Under the pieces are notes generated by a model that saw only the letters and a list, made by a program, of their open reading frames with translations, made no database searches and had not been told where the DNA came from. Source: Xanthobacteraceae bacterium (lineage in GTDB: Bacteria; Pseudomonadota; Alphaproteobacteria; Rhizobiales; Xanthobacteraceae). From it: 8,115 nucleotides of DNA. Shown here piece by piece: positions 1-5,420 of this stretch (the stretch's first letter is position 1; each line of letters begins with the position of its first letter). The stretch lies in the NCBI GenBank assembly GCA_030037185.1, contig JASHRR010001216.1:1-8115 (forward strand), written 5' to 3'. A program made the position numbers and the translations under genes.

Positions 1-55
1 CAGGTCGCGCTTCGTTGACGGCGCCGGTCACGTCGGTGGTGCCTTTCGCCGTCAT
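1..55 (-). CDS. 5' end of a small unidentified gene, cut by the window edge
   Basis: Reading leftward from an ATG at 55-53, 18 codons are open to the window edge and give MTAKGTTDVTGAVNEARP. A purine-rich GGGGA lies about 5 nt upstream of the ATG and is a plausible ribosome binding site. No signal peptide is visible and the fragment is too short to assign a family. It is divergent from the cytochrome gene at 253, and the FixK/FNR box at 194-207 lies between them. The box centre is about 145 nt from this ATG, so shared control would need a leader of roughly 100 nt. A small hairpin (88-104) falls in that leader. Another upstream ATG (60-58) runs into a stop after two codons. Confidence 0.45.
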   Translation of the reverse strand, partial: MTAKGTTDVTGAVNEARP

Positions 56-87
56 GCCATTCCCCATCGCTGCCGACTTTGGTAGCC

Positions 88-104
88 CCACAATGCTGTT
101 GTGG
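88..104. other. small inverted repeat in the leader of the left-edge gene
   Basis: CCACAA (88-93) pairs with TTGTGG (99-104) across a 5-nt loop. It lies between the FixK box and the left-edge start codon. There is no adjacent T-run on either strand, so it is not an obvious terminator. It may be a leader hairpin or chance. Confidence 0.3.
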
Positions 105-193
105 TACAGCAAGATTACCTGCGAGCGAAGGAAATAGAAATTCAGTGATTGGCCTTCCGGGAAATTACTGAGCACATCCGCCCATACCACAAT

Positions 194-207
194 TTGATCC
201 AAATCAA
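194..207. promoter_or_regulatory. FixK/FNR-type operator upstream of the cytochrome c gene
   Basis: TTGATCCAAATCAA is a perfect dyad of the FNR/FixK class (TTGAT-N4-ATCAA). Its centre is 200.5. If it acts as a class II site centred at -41.5, transcription to the right would start near 242, about 11 nt before the GTG at 253. A weak -10-like TATCCG falls at 230-235, where this geometry predicts it. The box is symmetrical, so it could also serve the divergent left-edge gene. The match to the family consensus is directly visible; the identity of the regulator (FixK, FNR or Anr) is inferred. Confidence 0.8.
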
Positions 208-252
208 GGTCAACGCTGCAGGCTGGCTTTATCCGAGAATGCATGTGTTGGA

Positions 253-609
253 GTGCGAACCGTGCGAAGCGCATTAGCAATCATAGTGGTACTCACGATG
301 AGCACATCCGCTTGGAGCCAAGAGGGCAATACATCGGATGATCTCCGCCAAGGTCATCAATTGGCCGCCATGTTCTGCGGAAATTGTCATCTGGCGGCGG
401 CCGATCAGCCTTATAAACCGATCTTCAATCCGCCTGCTCCATCATTTGACTCGATCGCTCAGAGAAAGGACGTCACTGCTCAATCGCTGCAAAGGTTTCT
501 GACAGCAACGCATCGAGGCGTGGATAACCCAAAAGGAATGCCGCACCCTAACTTGGCAGATTATCAGCTAAAGCAAGTAATCAATTATCTTCTGAGCCTG
601 CGCAAATAA
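253..609 (+). CDS. small exported monohaem cytochrome c
   Basis: A 118-residue class I-type cytochrome c. Residues 1-23 form a typical signal peptide: basic start, hydrophobic core at 7-16, and a cleavage region around SAWSQ. The mature protein of roughly 95 residues would be periplasmic. Haem attachment is CGNCH at 42-46, with His46 as proximal ligand. Met96 in GMPHPNL is the likely distal ligand, and the C-terminal helix (about 102-117) is the usual last helix of the fold. The start is GTG; an in-frame ATG at residue 16 would destroy the signal peptide, so GTG is preferred although the ribosome site is weak (GGAG overlaps the start). It stands alone behind a perfect FixK/FNR box, which suggests a soluble electron carrier made under low oxygen. 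The partner oxidase or reductase is not in the window, and no subfamily can be named. Confidence 0.9.
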   Translation: MRTVRSALAIIVVLTMSTSAWSQEGNTSDDLRQGHQLAAMFCGNCHLAAADQPYKPIFNPPAPSFDSIAQRKDVTAQSLQRFLTATHRGVDNPKGMPHPNLADYQLKQVINYLLSLRK

Positions 610-630
610 CATAATGCATGAAGAGCAGGC

Positions 631-657
631 AAAAAAAGGCCTTATCAACGCAGGCCT
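631..657 (-). terminator. intrinsic terminator for leftward transcription
   Basis: AGGCCT at 637-642 and AGGCCT at 652-657 pair across a 9-nt loop. Read on the minus strand, the stem is followed at once by seven T residues (plus-strand A-run 631-637). This is the signature of a Rho-independent terminator facing left. It lies about 130 nt beyond the stop of the decayed minus-strand gene at 785-1080 and just past the convergent cytochrome stop at 609. It may be the last intact part of the broken gene's transcription unit. Confidence 0.6.
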
Positions 658-784
658 CGAGACTAAACGCTCGAATTACGCAAGCGTGGCTCATAGCACC
701 CTGCCGATGCATCAAAAATCATCGTTGCGGCGCTCGTGGCCCATCGCTTGTGGCATTCAGTGCTTTTCAGTTCCGTTGCCACGT

Positions 785-1080
785 CTAGACGCGAGCAATT
801 CTTCCCGGAACAGCGCTCTTCGCCGCGCGAGCAGCTCGCCGCGCTGCAGCGGCCGCCTTGCGAGCAGCTTTCGCCTTCGCGGTATGCTCGCCGGCTCGAA
901 GGGCGTTTTTTGAGCCAGAGGCGCCTCAGCTACCATGATAACGGCACACAGATCGGCCAGCAACCGCTGGCTGGTGACAGTCACGTCCAGTCTGCCTCGC
1001 CCATGCCTTGCAGCGGAGAAGCCACCACGCAACAGGTTGGCCCTTTTGAGGGGGGTACCAAGCTCTGATCCCAGATTCAT
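785..1080 (-). pseudogene. broken HGG-motif Cys/His-rich protein (phage/rhizobial type)
   Basis: On the minus strand one frame reads LLRCKAWARQTGRDCHQPAV, then AGRSVCRYHGS, a TGA stop at 928-926, then GASGSKNALRAGEHTAKAKA and a run of Ala/Arg/Lys to TAG at 787-785. This matches a small family common in Rhizobiales and phages: an LLRCGA-type start, a zinc-like C-x(n)-C-x-x-HGG core, then G-N-K-N-A-x-x-H-G-x-Y-T-A and a basic helix. The N-terminal part (GTPLKRANLLR) is in a different frame, so there is a frameshift near 1023-1035 as well as the internal stop. The second Gly of HGG is Ser and the HG of the KHG motif is degraded. The start is uncertain: ATG at 1080 has AAAGGG upstream, and the open frame extends to 1209. 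Family recognition is from memory of the motif. The molecular function of the family is not established. Confidence 0.65.
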
Positions 1081-1230
1081 AACGCCCTTTTTGAGATCGC
1101 TTTTCACAGAACCGGAGGTAAACGCCACCAAATTTTCGCTCATCCGAGGGACCCCATCAGGACCCGGCTTGCCCGCAAAGAGGGGGCGGTGGCTTGAGGG
1201 CTTCGTCATACGACTGCTTGGATACGCGCC

Positions 1231-1602
1231 GTCGATTGATTTGCCTCAAAGCGGGACCTGACGATTCCTCCCTACTTTTGCGCCGGAAAGTAGCTCTAGA
1301 GGACTGGTCGCAAACTCAATCGGCATGGAAACCGTTTATGATTCGCAAATCAATCAGCCTGATCGCCACGTCGTTCGTCATCGGCACAATTTCGTCCCAA
1401 GCCCTCGCGCTCAGCAAACCGACCGCGGCAACGGCCGAAAAGGATGCGAGACAGTTGATGCGCATGATGGACAAGGACATGAACGGCGTGGTCGAAAGAC
1501 GAATTCATGCAATTCATGGGTCAGACGTTCGATCGTCTCGACGTCAACAAGAGTGGCACGCTTGAGCCCAGAGAACTGCGGCAAATGACGCGTCCGAACT
1601 GG
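1231..1602 (+). repeat. copy 1 of an inverted duplication (promoter plus EF-hand gene)
   Basis: This segment is similar, in opposite orientation, to 2718-3070. The similarity covers the FixK box, parts of the leader (CTCTAGAGGACT against TCTAGAGGACT) and nearly the whole EF-hand reading frame up to the Arg-Pro-x-Trp codons. A 38-bp stretch (1455-1492) is identical to the complement of 2830-2867. The flanks do not match, so the duplication covers just one promoter-gene unit. Confidence 0.85.
1236..1249. promoter_or_regulatory. FixK/FNR-type operator upstream of the broken EF-hand copy
   Basis: TTGATTTGCCTCAA fits TTGA-N6-TCAA. Its centre is 1242.5, about 96 nt before the ATG at 1338. A class II position would put transcription start near 1284; TACTTT at 1273-1278 is a weak -10 candidate. 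The box and its surroundings (GTCGATTGATTTGCCTCAAA) are identical to the box serving the intact copy. Confidence 0.7.
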
Positions 1603-1659
1603 CTGCTTGGGGACTGTGTGCATAGCGCATTCCCACACAATGCGGCGGCCAATAATTGA
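1338..1659 (+). pseudogene. frameshifted EF-hand calcium-binding protein, copy 1
   Basis: From ATG 1338 the frame encodes a signal peptide (MIRKSISLIATSFVIGTISS then QALALS), a linker, and most of the first EF-hand loop, DKDMNGVV. The sequence then lacks two bases at about 1492-1493 relative to copy 2 (GTGGTCGAAAG against GTGGTGTCGAAAG). The native frame reads out of register and stops at 1563-1565. Restoring the two bases gives SKDEFMQFMGQTFDRLDVNK, then SGTLEPRELRQMTRPNW, including the second EF-hand loop, and an unrelated tail to TGA 1657-1659. The ribosome site is also weaker than in copy 2 (ATGGAA in place of GAGGAA). Apart from the deletion the copy is well conserved, so it was probably lost recently. 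A sequencing error is possible but the weakened ribosome site argues against it. Confidence 0.85.
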
Positions 1660-1787
1660 CTGCTGAAAATCAGGATAGGGGGATGCCTCACGCTGCCACC
1701 GTCCCACACGACCTGACATACCGATCCGTACTGCGCAGGGGACCCGAGCCAGGACCTATCGAGCTAATAGAGGGGCGGGCGCCGCGG

Positions 1788-1928
1788 ATGGCTTTAAGCA
1801 CATCAATAAGGACCGCTGATGAAAAGGAAGCCGCCAGGGCACAGCAGCCGAAGCCCTGCGGAAACCGCTATAACTCCTCGAACGTAGACACCGAGCGGGC
1901 CGACGATGAGTGCTCGATGGACGAGTGA
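1788..1928 (+). CDS. possible small acidic protein (unidentified)
   Basis: A 46-residue reading frame starting MALSTSIRTADEKEAARAQQ and ending in a very acidic tail, TERADDECSMDE. It has no signal peptide or membrane segment, and I recognise no family. AGGGG at 1771-1775 is about 12 nt upstream, longer than the ideal spacing. It ends 7 nt before the next small acidic frame, so the two could be a pair. The frame is open further upstream to an ATG at 1656, but that part overlaps the 3' end of the broken EF-hand copy and looks random. Coding status is uncertain. Confidence 0.25.
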   Translation: MALSTSIRTADEKEAARAQQPKPCGNRYNSSNVDTERADDECSMDE

Positions 1929-1935
1929 ACCATAG

Positions 1936-2169
1936 GTGACCATGGAAGACGCTTGGTACCAGTTCGCGGCCTACAACTCGCAAGCCTATTACGGCTACGG
2001 GTGTGACGACGAGGCCGAGTTCTTTGAGGACTATCTGAACCGCGGGCGCGACGCCAACCTGTATCACCGCACGCGCCTGACGGACAAGGAGGCCGCCGAG
2101 CTTCGGCTCGACGACCGCGACGACACCGTGAACCTGGGTGACGACGCCTCTTTGGGTAGAGAGGCGTAA
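1936..2169 (+). CDS. hypothetical small acidic cytosolic protein
   Basis: A 77-residue frame from GTG 1936, or 75 residues from ATG 1942. The composition is protein-like: an aromatic N-terminal half (EDAWYQFAAYNSQAYYGYG), an acidic block CDDEAEFFEDYLNRGRDANL, and a C-terminal half rich in Asp/Arg (LRLDDRDDTVNLGDD). There is no signal peptide or transmembrane segment, and no cysteine pair or known catalytic motif. AGGTGA (1934-1939) is only 2 nt from ATG 1942, too close to be a normal ribosome site, so the GTG start with the weak GGACGAG at 1919-1925 is kept as the outer bound. I do not recognise the family. The strong net negative charge is the only distinctive property. Confidence 0.5.
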   Translation: MTMEDAWYQFAAYNSQAYYGYGCDDEAEFFEDYLNRGRDANLYHRTRLTDKEAAELRLDDRDDTVNLGDDASLGREA

Positions 2170-2342
2170 TGCACAGCCGGGGACAGTCTACGAAGAGCGA
2201 TACCGGGCCCGCCTATGGCGCGCTTGGTGGAAACATTGAGCACTGCGATCGGAAAATTTCAACCCCAAGCCGCTCATAGATTCAGACCGGAACTTCCGAA
2301 TTCATCTGCTACAGCAGTGCCGTCGGATGAAGGGGCCGCTTC

Positions 2343-2687
2343 GTGTCTGCCAAGAGCAAGATCGCGAGCGCTGCAGTAGCCGCACTCTTCGCCGGGACGA
2401 ATGGCGCGGCGAGCGCACAGCATCATGCCGACCGCCACAATGTCCCGTACCTGCCTGCCTTGCATCGCCCTCAGCTTCCCGTGGAGTCCAAGGGCCAGCC
2501 TAGGTATTGGTCCGGGCCACCCCGTCGGGCCCGGGAAGGGGTTATAGGCGTCGCCGCCCGCGTCGTCCTGCATACGCCGCCTCGCGATGAGCCTGCTTTT
2601 GCCCATCCGATCACCAAAGTGTCGACGGGGCGGCTTCAAAAGTGCCTCGCCCGCTTCCGCAATGCGGTGTCTCGACCGCGAGGCTGA
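2343..2687 (+). CDS. possible small exported protein, C-terminus doubtful
   Basis: A GTG start at 2343 has AAGGGG at 2330-2335, a good ribosome site 7 nt upstream. The first 25 residues (SAKSKIASAAVAALFAGTNG then AASAQ) look like a signal peptide with AxA cleavage after ASA. The mature part begins HHADRHNVPYLPALHRPQLP, then a Pro/Tyr/Gly-rich stretch (QPRYWSGPPRRAREGVIG), as in many small secreted proteins of this group. The last 40 or so residues are Arg-rich and less convincing, so a frameshift near the middle is possible and the frame may be a decayed gene. No family or function is assigned. It converges on the intact EF-hand gene with a 9-nt gap. Confidence 0.45.
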   Translation: MSAKSKIASAAVAALFAGTNGAASAQHHADRHNVPYLPALHRPQLPVESKGQPRYWSGPPRRAREGVIGVAARVVLHTPPRDEPAFAHPITKVSTGRLQKCLARFRNAVSRPRG

Positions 2688-2696
2688 ATCGCGTGG

Positions 2697-2984
2697 TCAA
2701 TGCCCAAATAACGAACCCCAGTGCGGACGAGTCATTTGTTGCAGTTCTTTGGGCTCAAGCGTGCCACTCTTGTTGACGTCCAGACGATCGAACGTCTGAC
2801 CCATGAATTGCAGAAATTCCTCTTTCGACACCACGCCGTTCATGTCCTTGTCCATCATGCGCATCAATTGTCTCGCATCCTTTTCGGCCGTCGCCGCGGT
2901 CCGTTTGCTGAGCGCGAGGGCCGGGGACGAAATTGTGCCGATGACCAGCGACATTGCGATCGGGGCGATTGCTTTACGATTCAT
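2697..2984 (-). CDS. exported EF-hand calcium-binding protein, intact copy 2
   Basis: A 95-residue protein. Residues 1-24 form a signal peptide ending PALA, so the mature protein (about 71 residues) is predicted to be periplasmic. Two canonical EF-hand loops follow: DKDMNGVVSKEE at 45-56 (ligands Asp45, Asp47, Asn49, Ser53, Glu56) and DVNKSGTLEPKE at 69-80 (Asp69, Asn71, Ser73, Glu77, Glu80). Both keep the central Gly and the final bidentate Glu, so both should bind Ca2+. The start has a strong ribosome site, GAGGAA at 2997-2992, 7 nt upstream. A FixK/FNR box centred 74 nt before the ATG, with TATCTA at 3030-3025 as a -10, suggests low-oxygen induction. The partner or target is unknown: it could be a Ca sensor or buffer in the periplasm. 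The broken copy at 1338 is its inverted paralogue. Confidence 0.85.
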   Translation of the reverse strand: MNRKAIAPIAMSLVIGTISSPALALSKRTAATAEKDARQLMRMMDKDMNGVVSKEEFLQFMGQTFDRLDVNKSGTLEPKELQQMTRPHWGSLFGH

Positions 2985-3024
2985 AACAGGATTTCCTCGT
3001 TTGGTTGAGTTCCGGACAGTCCTC

Positions 3025-3030
3025 TAGATA
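3025..3030 (-). promoter_or_regulatory. -10 element for the intact EF-hand gene
   Basis: On the minus strand TATCTA lies 28-34 nt downstream of the FixK box centre (3058.5), where a class II activator site would place the -10. This gives a transcription start near 3017 and a leader of about 33 nt. The match to TATAAT is partial and the call rests on spacing. Confidence 0.5.
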
Positions 3031-3051
3031 AACGGGTCGCCGAGTCCTGCT

Positions 3052-3065
3052 TTGAGGCAAATCAA
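3052..3065. promoter_or_regulatory. FixK/FNR-type operator upstream of the intact EF-hand gene
   Basis: On the minus strand TTGATTTGCCTCAA fits TTGA-N6-TCAA, the same sequence as the box at 1236-1249. Its conservation between the two copies, while much of the leader around it has diverged, supports a functional role. The centre-to-start distance is 74 nt. Confidence 0.75.
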
Positions 3066-3070
3066 TCGAC

Positions 3071-3499
3071 CCCAGCCGCTGAGCCCTCCTATCGATCACG
3101 TAATTTCCAAAATCTCAAATGACCGCCCCCTTTCGAAAAAGCCAGGCGAGCACTATTCGGGAAAGCGAATGCGGGAGTGGCGAGGCGGTGACCGAGCAAG
3201 GAGGTGGCCGCCCCGTGGCGTTCGCGCAAATACCTCGGCGCTCGTGTGCTCGCCGCGCGCGAGGACTCACAGTGGCGCCATGTGGGCGCACGCGGGAACG
3301 GGTTTTGAGCGAGCGACGAATCGCTGTACCAAAAGATGCAGCCTCTGAAGACCGAAGCCAAACCCGTTCGTGCGAGAGTGAAAGATAAGGCGCAGACCAC
3401 GTGGCTGCAGGCCGGCTCGTATCCGAGAGATGCGCCACCAGATTTTTCTAGGCCTGCGTGGTGATAAAAAAGCGACGGACGTCATCCGTAAACTACGAA
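3071..3499. other. stretch without a recognisable gene
   Basis: Several frames are open here on both strands, as expected in GC-rich DNA, but none shows a convincing ribosome site, a domain motif or a natural composition. A 42-codon frame at 3336-3464 is the most peptide-like but has no ribosome site. The region may be eroded sequence belonging to the adjacent relic. Confidence 0.5.
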
Positions 3500-3852
3500 C
3501 ATGACCTTCGGAAACAAATTCGTCCGGTCTGCCGGAACTTGGTTCTTATCGCACCTCAACAAGATCTCGTAGTCGGACGACGACGATGTGGGGTCGCCCT
3601 GACGCTGCATCGTGTGCTCAACTCGCTCAGGGTCGAGAACTTCATCAAAACATCGGGTCAGACCGGCATGCGCCTGATGGTTCCCCTCGCAGCGAAGTAC
3701 GATGGAGGTCCGTGAGTTTTCGAGGCTCGTGCTCGCGACCGTGGAGCGGGAGATCCCAGATCTGGCGACCCACCCAGCGGCGTCGTGCCCAGCGGCACGG
3801 CAAGATTTATCTCGCCATGGCGTGCATCGGGCAGCTATCCGGTGGAAGCTGA
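3500..3852 (+). pseudogene. ligD: relic of a LigD-type primase/polymerase domain
   Basis: Three pieces in three different frames line up in order with the LigD (AEP-type) polymerase domain used in bacterial non-homologous end joining. Piece A, 3593-3700, reads VALTLHRVLNSLRVENFIKT then SGQTGMRLMVPLAAKY, matching the KTSG-x-x-G-x-H-x-x-V-P-L block. Piece B, 3702-3770, reads EVREFSRLVLATVEREIPDLAT, matching the helix that follows. Piece C, 3796-3834, reads HGKIYLAMACIGQ, matching the (R/K)-G-K-(V/I)-Y-(V/L)-D-x-x-Q-N block. Two catalytic residues are changed: the conserved His of G-x-H is Arg, and the Asp after KIYL is Ala. The weak piece HLNKIS, stop, SDDDDVG (3548-3590) may be what is left of the DLDP metal-binding region. 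The ligase and phosphoesterase domains and a ku gene are absent. With at least two frameshifts, this is a dead fragment. Confidence 0.65.
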
Positions 3853-4105
3853 CCAAACCGCACCGAATTGGCAGAGGGGCCGCACATTCGTGCCACCGGT
3901 TTAGGCTAGGCCCCCGATCGGCTCTCCAAACGTGTCCGCGGCCGCCTAACATCCTACACCCAGGATCAAGCTCAAGGCTGCGGCTGCGGTTGCTGCGGAC
4001 GGGGACTAATCAAACCGCAACATCCAACATAATGATCACCAACAGTCTGAAAGTGAAACGCCCTAAGGGTCGCTATCGATTTGGCGACCATTTGGACCTC
4101 ATGGC
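3853..4105. other. gene-free stretch downstream of the transporter operon
   Basis: No convincing frame is seen on either strand. A (GCTGCG)-like Ala/Cys-coding run at 3976-3996 is low-complexity. The right end carries small inverted repeats described separately. It separates the LigD relic from the convergent ATPase gene. Confidence 0.5.
4061..4089 (-). terminator. weak candidate terminator of the ABC operon
   Basis: GGTCGC (4068-4073) pairs with GCGACC (4084-4089) across a 10-nt loop, 17 nt beyond the ATPase stop codon. The palindrome CCCTAAGGG (4061-4069) overlaps its far end. On the minus strand only scattered T residues follow (GCGTTTCACTTTC), so it is not a classical T-run terminator. 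Position is the main support. Confidence 0.3.
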
Positions 4106-5413
4106 TCATCCGGTGGAGGCGACTGCGGAAAGCATCCCGGTCTTGTCATCGTAGGCAAAGGCCTCGGCGTAGCGACCCCATGCGGTCGCGACACGCATGG
4201 TGCGTTTTGCATCGCGGCGGGTAAGATGATCCTCAAGCTCGATCTCGAAGCGCACGCGTGGTGCCCGATGGTTGCTGCGCTCGCCGAGAACCCGGCAGAT
4301 GTGGGCGATGAGAGGCACAAAGCGCATCATGTGCTCCTTGAACAACAGCTTACGCTGCTCCGTGTCGCCTTCCGCGAAGACGCGGCCCGCCGCGGTTAGT
4401 TTCAAGTGACGGTCCTTGAGCTCGGCAAACTCCAGCATGTGAAGCCCTTCCGCCACCGGAAACAGATCGTCCACTTCGAAGGTAAGCGCATTGGCTAGCG
4501 CCCCCAATTCTGCCTCTCCGGCAAATGGGGCTGTCGCCAGTTTCGCAATAAGCCCGCTCATTCGGTTGACAGAAGCCGCCGGCAAGGGCTGTGCAAATCC
4601 CCCGTGAATTTTCTTGAGAGCACCAATCGAGGCGATCGTGCGTGCGGTCAACACCGAATAGATCTCATCGACGATGCGACCAAACTCGTCGTCCAGCCGA
4701 TTGCGAGGATGGGGCAGCCCGATCGGAATTTCGGCCGCGATATGTCCTGGATTGGAGGCAAGCAGCACCACTCGGTCGCACATCAATACTGCCTCCTCCA
4801 CGTTATGCGTGACGATCAGCACCGATTTGGTCGGCAGCCGATGCTCGATCCACAGGTCCAGGAAATCGGTTCGCAAAGTCTCGGCCGTAAGCACATCTAG
4901 CGCTGAGAACGGCTCGTCCATGAGGAGGACCGTGGGCTCCGTCACGAGAGCTCTGGCGAATCCGACCCGCTGGCGCATGCCGCCGGAAAGCTCGCGGGGA
5001 TAGGCGGACTGAAATCCATCGAGACCAATCAGATCAATTGCAGCTTCCGCGCGTTGTCGTGCCACCGTCTGCGGCAGCTGGAGGGCTTCGAGGCCGACTT
5101 CGACATTTTCTAGCACCGTCAGCCAGGGGAATAGGGCGAAGGTCTGGAAAACCATAGCAATCCCTTCCGCCGGGCCGGTCAACGGTGCGCCCCCGAAGCT
5201 GACGGTTCCGCTTGTCGGCTTGATCAGGCCGCTAGCGATGCGCAGAAGCGTCGACTTGCCGGAGCCCGATCGGCCGAGCAGGCCGAGAATCTCGCCGTCG
5301 CGGAGAGAGATATTGATGTTCTCAAGGACCGGCAGCGGCTCGCCTGACCCCCGCTTGAAGACGATGCTGATGTTTCGTAGGTCGATGGTGGTGGCATCCG
5401 AACGCTCGAGCAT
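4106..5413 (-). CDS. ABC transporter ATPase with AAA-associated C-terminal domain
   Basis: A 435-residue cytoplasmic ATPase that would energise the adjacent permease. Residues 9-235 are the nucleotide-binding domain of the nitrate/sulfonate/taurine (NitT/TauT) group: Walker A GRSGSGKST at 47-55, Q-loop Gln90, signature LSGGM at 142-146, Walker B VLLMDEP at 162-168, switch His203. All catalytic residues are present. The extra 140 or so C-terminal residues (about 295-435, from LIAKLATAPFAGEAELGALA) match the AAA-associated C-terminal domain found on some of these ATPases, a winged-helix-like domain thought to be regulatory. The frame is open to 5455, but ATG 5413 is chosen: GAGGTG at 5424-5419 is a good ribosome site and overlaps the permease stop (5423-5421), leaving a 7-nt gap and avoiding a 35-bp overlap. 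The substrate cannot be read from the ATPase. Confidence 0.93.
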   Translation of the reverse strand: MLERSDATTIDLRNISIVFKRGSGEPLPVLENINISLRDGEILGLLGRSGSGKSTLLRIASGLIKPTSGTVSFGGAPLTGPAEGIAMVFQTFALFPWLTVLENVEVGLEALQLPQTVARQRAEAAIDLIGLDGFQSAYPRELSGGMRQRVGFARALVTEPTVLLMDEPFSALDVLTAETLRTDFLDLWIEHRLPTKSVLIVTHNVEEAVLMCDRVVLLASNPGHIAAEIPIGLPHPRNRLDDEFGRIVDEIYSVLTARTIASIGALKKIHGGFAQPLPAASVNRMSGLIAKLATAPFAGEAELGALANALTFEVDDLFPVAEGLHMLEFAELKDRHLKLTAAGRVFAEGDTEQRKLLFKEHMMRFVPLIAHICRVLGERSNHRAPRVRFEIELEDHLTRRDAKRTMRVATAWGRYAEAFAYDDKTGMLSAVASTG

Positions 5414-5420
5414 CGGCACC

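Larger units (their letters stand above)
2718..3070 (-). repeat. copy 2 of an inverted duplication (promoter plus EF-hand gene)
   Basis: This is the inverted partner of 1231-1602, again covering FixK box, leader and EF-hand frame. Identity is high through the coding part, with a 38-bp exact match (2830-2867). The arms are about 1.1 kb apart and face each other, so recombination between them would invert the segment holding the small hypothetical genes. Confidence 0.85.

Noticed and set aside
757..1209. 150-codon minus-strand open frame with RRRKLLARR-like repeats
   Set aside because: The repeat look comes from reading an Ala/Lys-rich stretch out of frame. The family-matching frame is shifted by one and interrupted, so I call a pseudogene and keep only the N-terminal piece as possibly in frame.
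614..1261. Overlapping plus-strand frames of about 100 codons
   Set aside because: Arg/Ser-rich, no ribosome sites, and they lie opposite the recognisable pseudogene.
2197..2239. Frame reading VYEERYRARLWRAWWKH before a stop
   Set aside because: Looks like a natural protein end but cannot be joined to any upstream start without a frameshift; not enough to call.
2274..2639. 121-codon minus-strand frame opposite the exported protein
   Set aside because: No motif or ribosome site; the plus strand here has a signal peptide and a good ribosome site.
3450..3459. AGGCCTGCGT, also present on the minus strand in the terminator at 631-657
   Set aside because: A 10-bp match between two places is not enough to claim a repeat or attachment site.
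3336..3464. 42-codon frame beginning MQPLKTEAKPVRARVKDKAQ
   Set aside because: Peptide-like composition but no ribosome site and no family recognised; too short to support.
3482..3952. 156-codon minus-strand frame
   Set aside because: It is antisense to the LigD relic, whose plus-strand pieces carry the recognisable motifs.
5314..5326. TTGATGTTCTCAA, resembling a fifth FixK box
   Set aside because: Spacer is 5 instead of 6 and it lies inside the ATPase coding sequence.
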